DNA from: a virus
Strand: one strand, 5' to 3'
Length of the DNA: 21,739 bases
Virus record (IMG/VR): IMGVR_UViG_3300025115_000059
Location: 1-21,739 of that record
Shown: piece by piece, positions 21,324-21,739 of the stretch
How the letters are laid out: each line of letters opens with the position of its first letter
How positions within the stretch are numbered: the stretch's first letter is position 1
Notes under the pieces: generated by a model
The model's input: the letters and a program-made list of their open reading frames with translations, nothing else
What the model was told of the DNA's origin: nothing
The model's database searches: none
Translations under genes and position numbers: made by a program

Positions 21324-21600
21324 CAAATTCTCCAGCAATAAGATTGGCAGCTACAAGATAGTAGTTGTGAGTGTTAGGTGTCATGTCGTGCATTAGCTTG
21401 AGGTAGTTCACCACTTGTCTGATGGTGTCCTTTCTTACTGTTTCTAACTCGTCGTGTAATTTTTCAATCTCACGGTTAGATGCGTTACGCTGACTGGCAA
21501 ACAAATCACGTTCATCTCTGGTTTGGTTGAGGATGTCTATTACTGCAGCAAGTTCTTCTTCAAACACACACTTGGGGCAAGTATCAAGGTCATATTCCAT
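21289..21600 (-). CDS. Coiled-coil hypothetical protein with N-terminal CPKC motif (103 aa)
   Basis: ATG 21600 follows AAGGAGG by four bases; ATG 21603 is almost inside the binding site. A CPKC pair at about residues 8-11 could bind zinc. A long charged heptad-like helix follows (AAVIDILNQTRDERDLFASQ, ASNREIEKLHDELETVRKDT), then a second helical part with HDMTPNTHNYYLVAANLIAG. It is probably a dimer. No family is recognised. Confidence 0.62.
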   Translation of the reverse strand: MEYDLDTCPKCVFEEELAAVIDILNQTRDERDLFASQRNASNREIEKLHDELETVRKDTIRQVVNYLKLMHDMTPNTHNYYLVAANLIAGEFGENTEPKASTE

Positions 21601-21618
21601 CATTCCTCCTTCAGTGCT

Positions 21619-21739
21619 TTAGTCAGTGCCATGCTGTTGCTCCTCGTCAGGGTGCAGGAATTCACACACGTCGCCGAATACATCACGGCGGCCAACGTTA
21701 TCCTTTTGCAACTTGCCCCATCCTGCGTAACGCATCTCG
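21619..21739 (-). CDS. Small hypothetical protein at the window edge (at least 38 aa, possibly partial)
   Basis: An open frame ending in TAA at 21619 reads MRYAGWGKLQKDNVGRRDVF and then GDVCEFLHPDEEQQHGTD from an ATG at 21735. The codon before that ATG is open up to the window end, so the gene may begin outside. The composition (Trp, Cys, acidic tail) looks like a real small phage protein. No family is recognised. Confidence 0.45.
   Translation of the reverse strand, partial: EMRYAGWGKLQKDNVGRRDVFGDVCEFLHPDEEQQHGTD

Noticed and set aside
21600-21632. A 10-codon frame (MALTKALKEE) just before the coiled-coil gene
   Set aside because: It is too short to support as a gene, although its stop overlaps the next start; it may only help coupling.

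Overview
The window looks like the junction of the late (virion) and early/middle (DNA replication and nucleotide metabolism) halves of a tailed, probably podovirus-type, lytic bacteriophage genome. The evidence is tightly packed genes that mostly overlap by 1 to 20 bases, a T7-type family A DNA polymerase, separate primase and DnaB-like helicase genes, ThyX, a class II ribonucleotide reductase, a MazG-type pyrophosphohydrolase, HNH endonucleases, and two very large virion-type proteins. No rRNA, tRNA, CRISPR array, integrase or transposase is visible. The host cannot be named from the sequence; base composition is moderate.

Layout. Positions 1-8251 are read on the + strand: the 3' end of a small Gly/Ala-rich virion protein gene, an 1849-residue protein with a zinc-protease-like HExxH motif, a 726-residue Ala-rich helical protein and a 77-residue protein. 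The order and sizes suggest an internal-virion/DNA-ejection cassette. Positions 8226-21739 are read on the - strand as one nearly gapless series of about 32 genes. In transcription order these are small genes including an Xre/MbcA/ParS-like domain protein, primase, helicase, a Cys-rich protein, DNA polymerase, a cluster resembling a broken HNH gene, an SSB-like protein, a Cas4-like iron-sulfur nuclease, a metallophosphoesterase, an ECF-like sigma factor, thyX, a MazG protein, an HNH endonuclease, nrdJ and a tail of small unknown genes. No promoter is evident inside this block, and the ATGA/TAATG overlaps imply translational coupling. The two blocks converge and overlap tail to tail by 26 bases at 8226-8251. 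A + strand intrinsic terminator lies antisense inside the last - strand gene.

Most striking feature. A 12-bp perfect palindrome, GTTCTTAAGAAC, occurs 8 times exactly and 10 more times with one or two changes. It is spread from 634 to 21000, lies in unrelated genes on both strands and in two reading-frame registers, and also sits in the loop of the terminator. Chance predicts about 0.001 exact copies. It is conserved as DNA rather than as protein, so it is probably a genome-wide recognition site for an unidentified dimeric protein or modification system.

How the genes work together. NrdJ, ThyX and MazG would supply and clean the dNTP pool. Primase, helicase, polymerase, SSB-like protein and Cas4-like nuclease would replicate and process DNA. 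The sigma-like protein could redirect host RNA polymerase, perhaps to the late + strand genes. Several genes here are shorter than 60 codons and were found by reading overlaps and ribosome binding sites directly.
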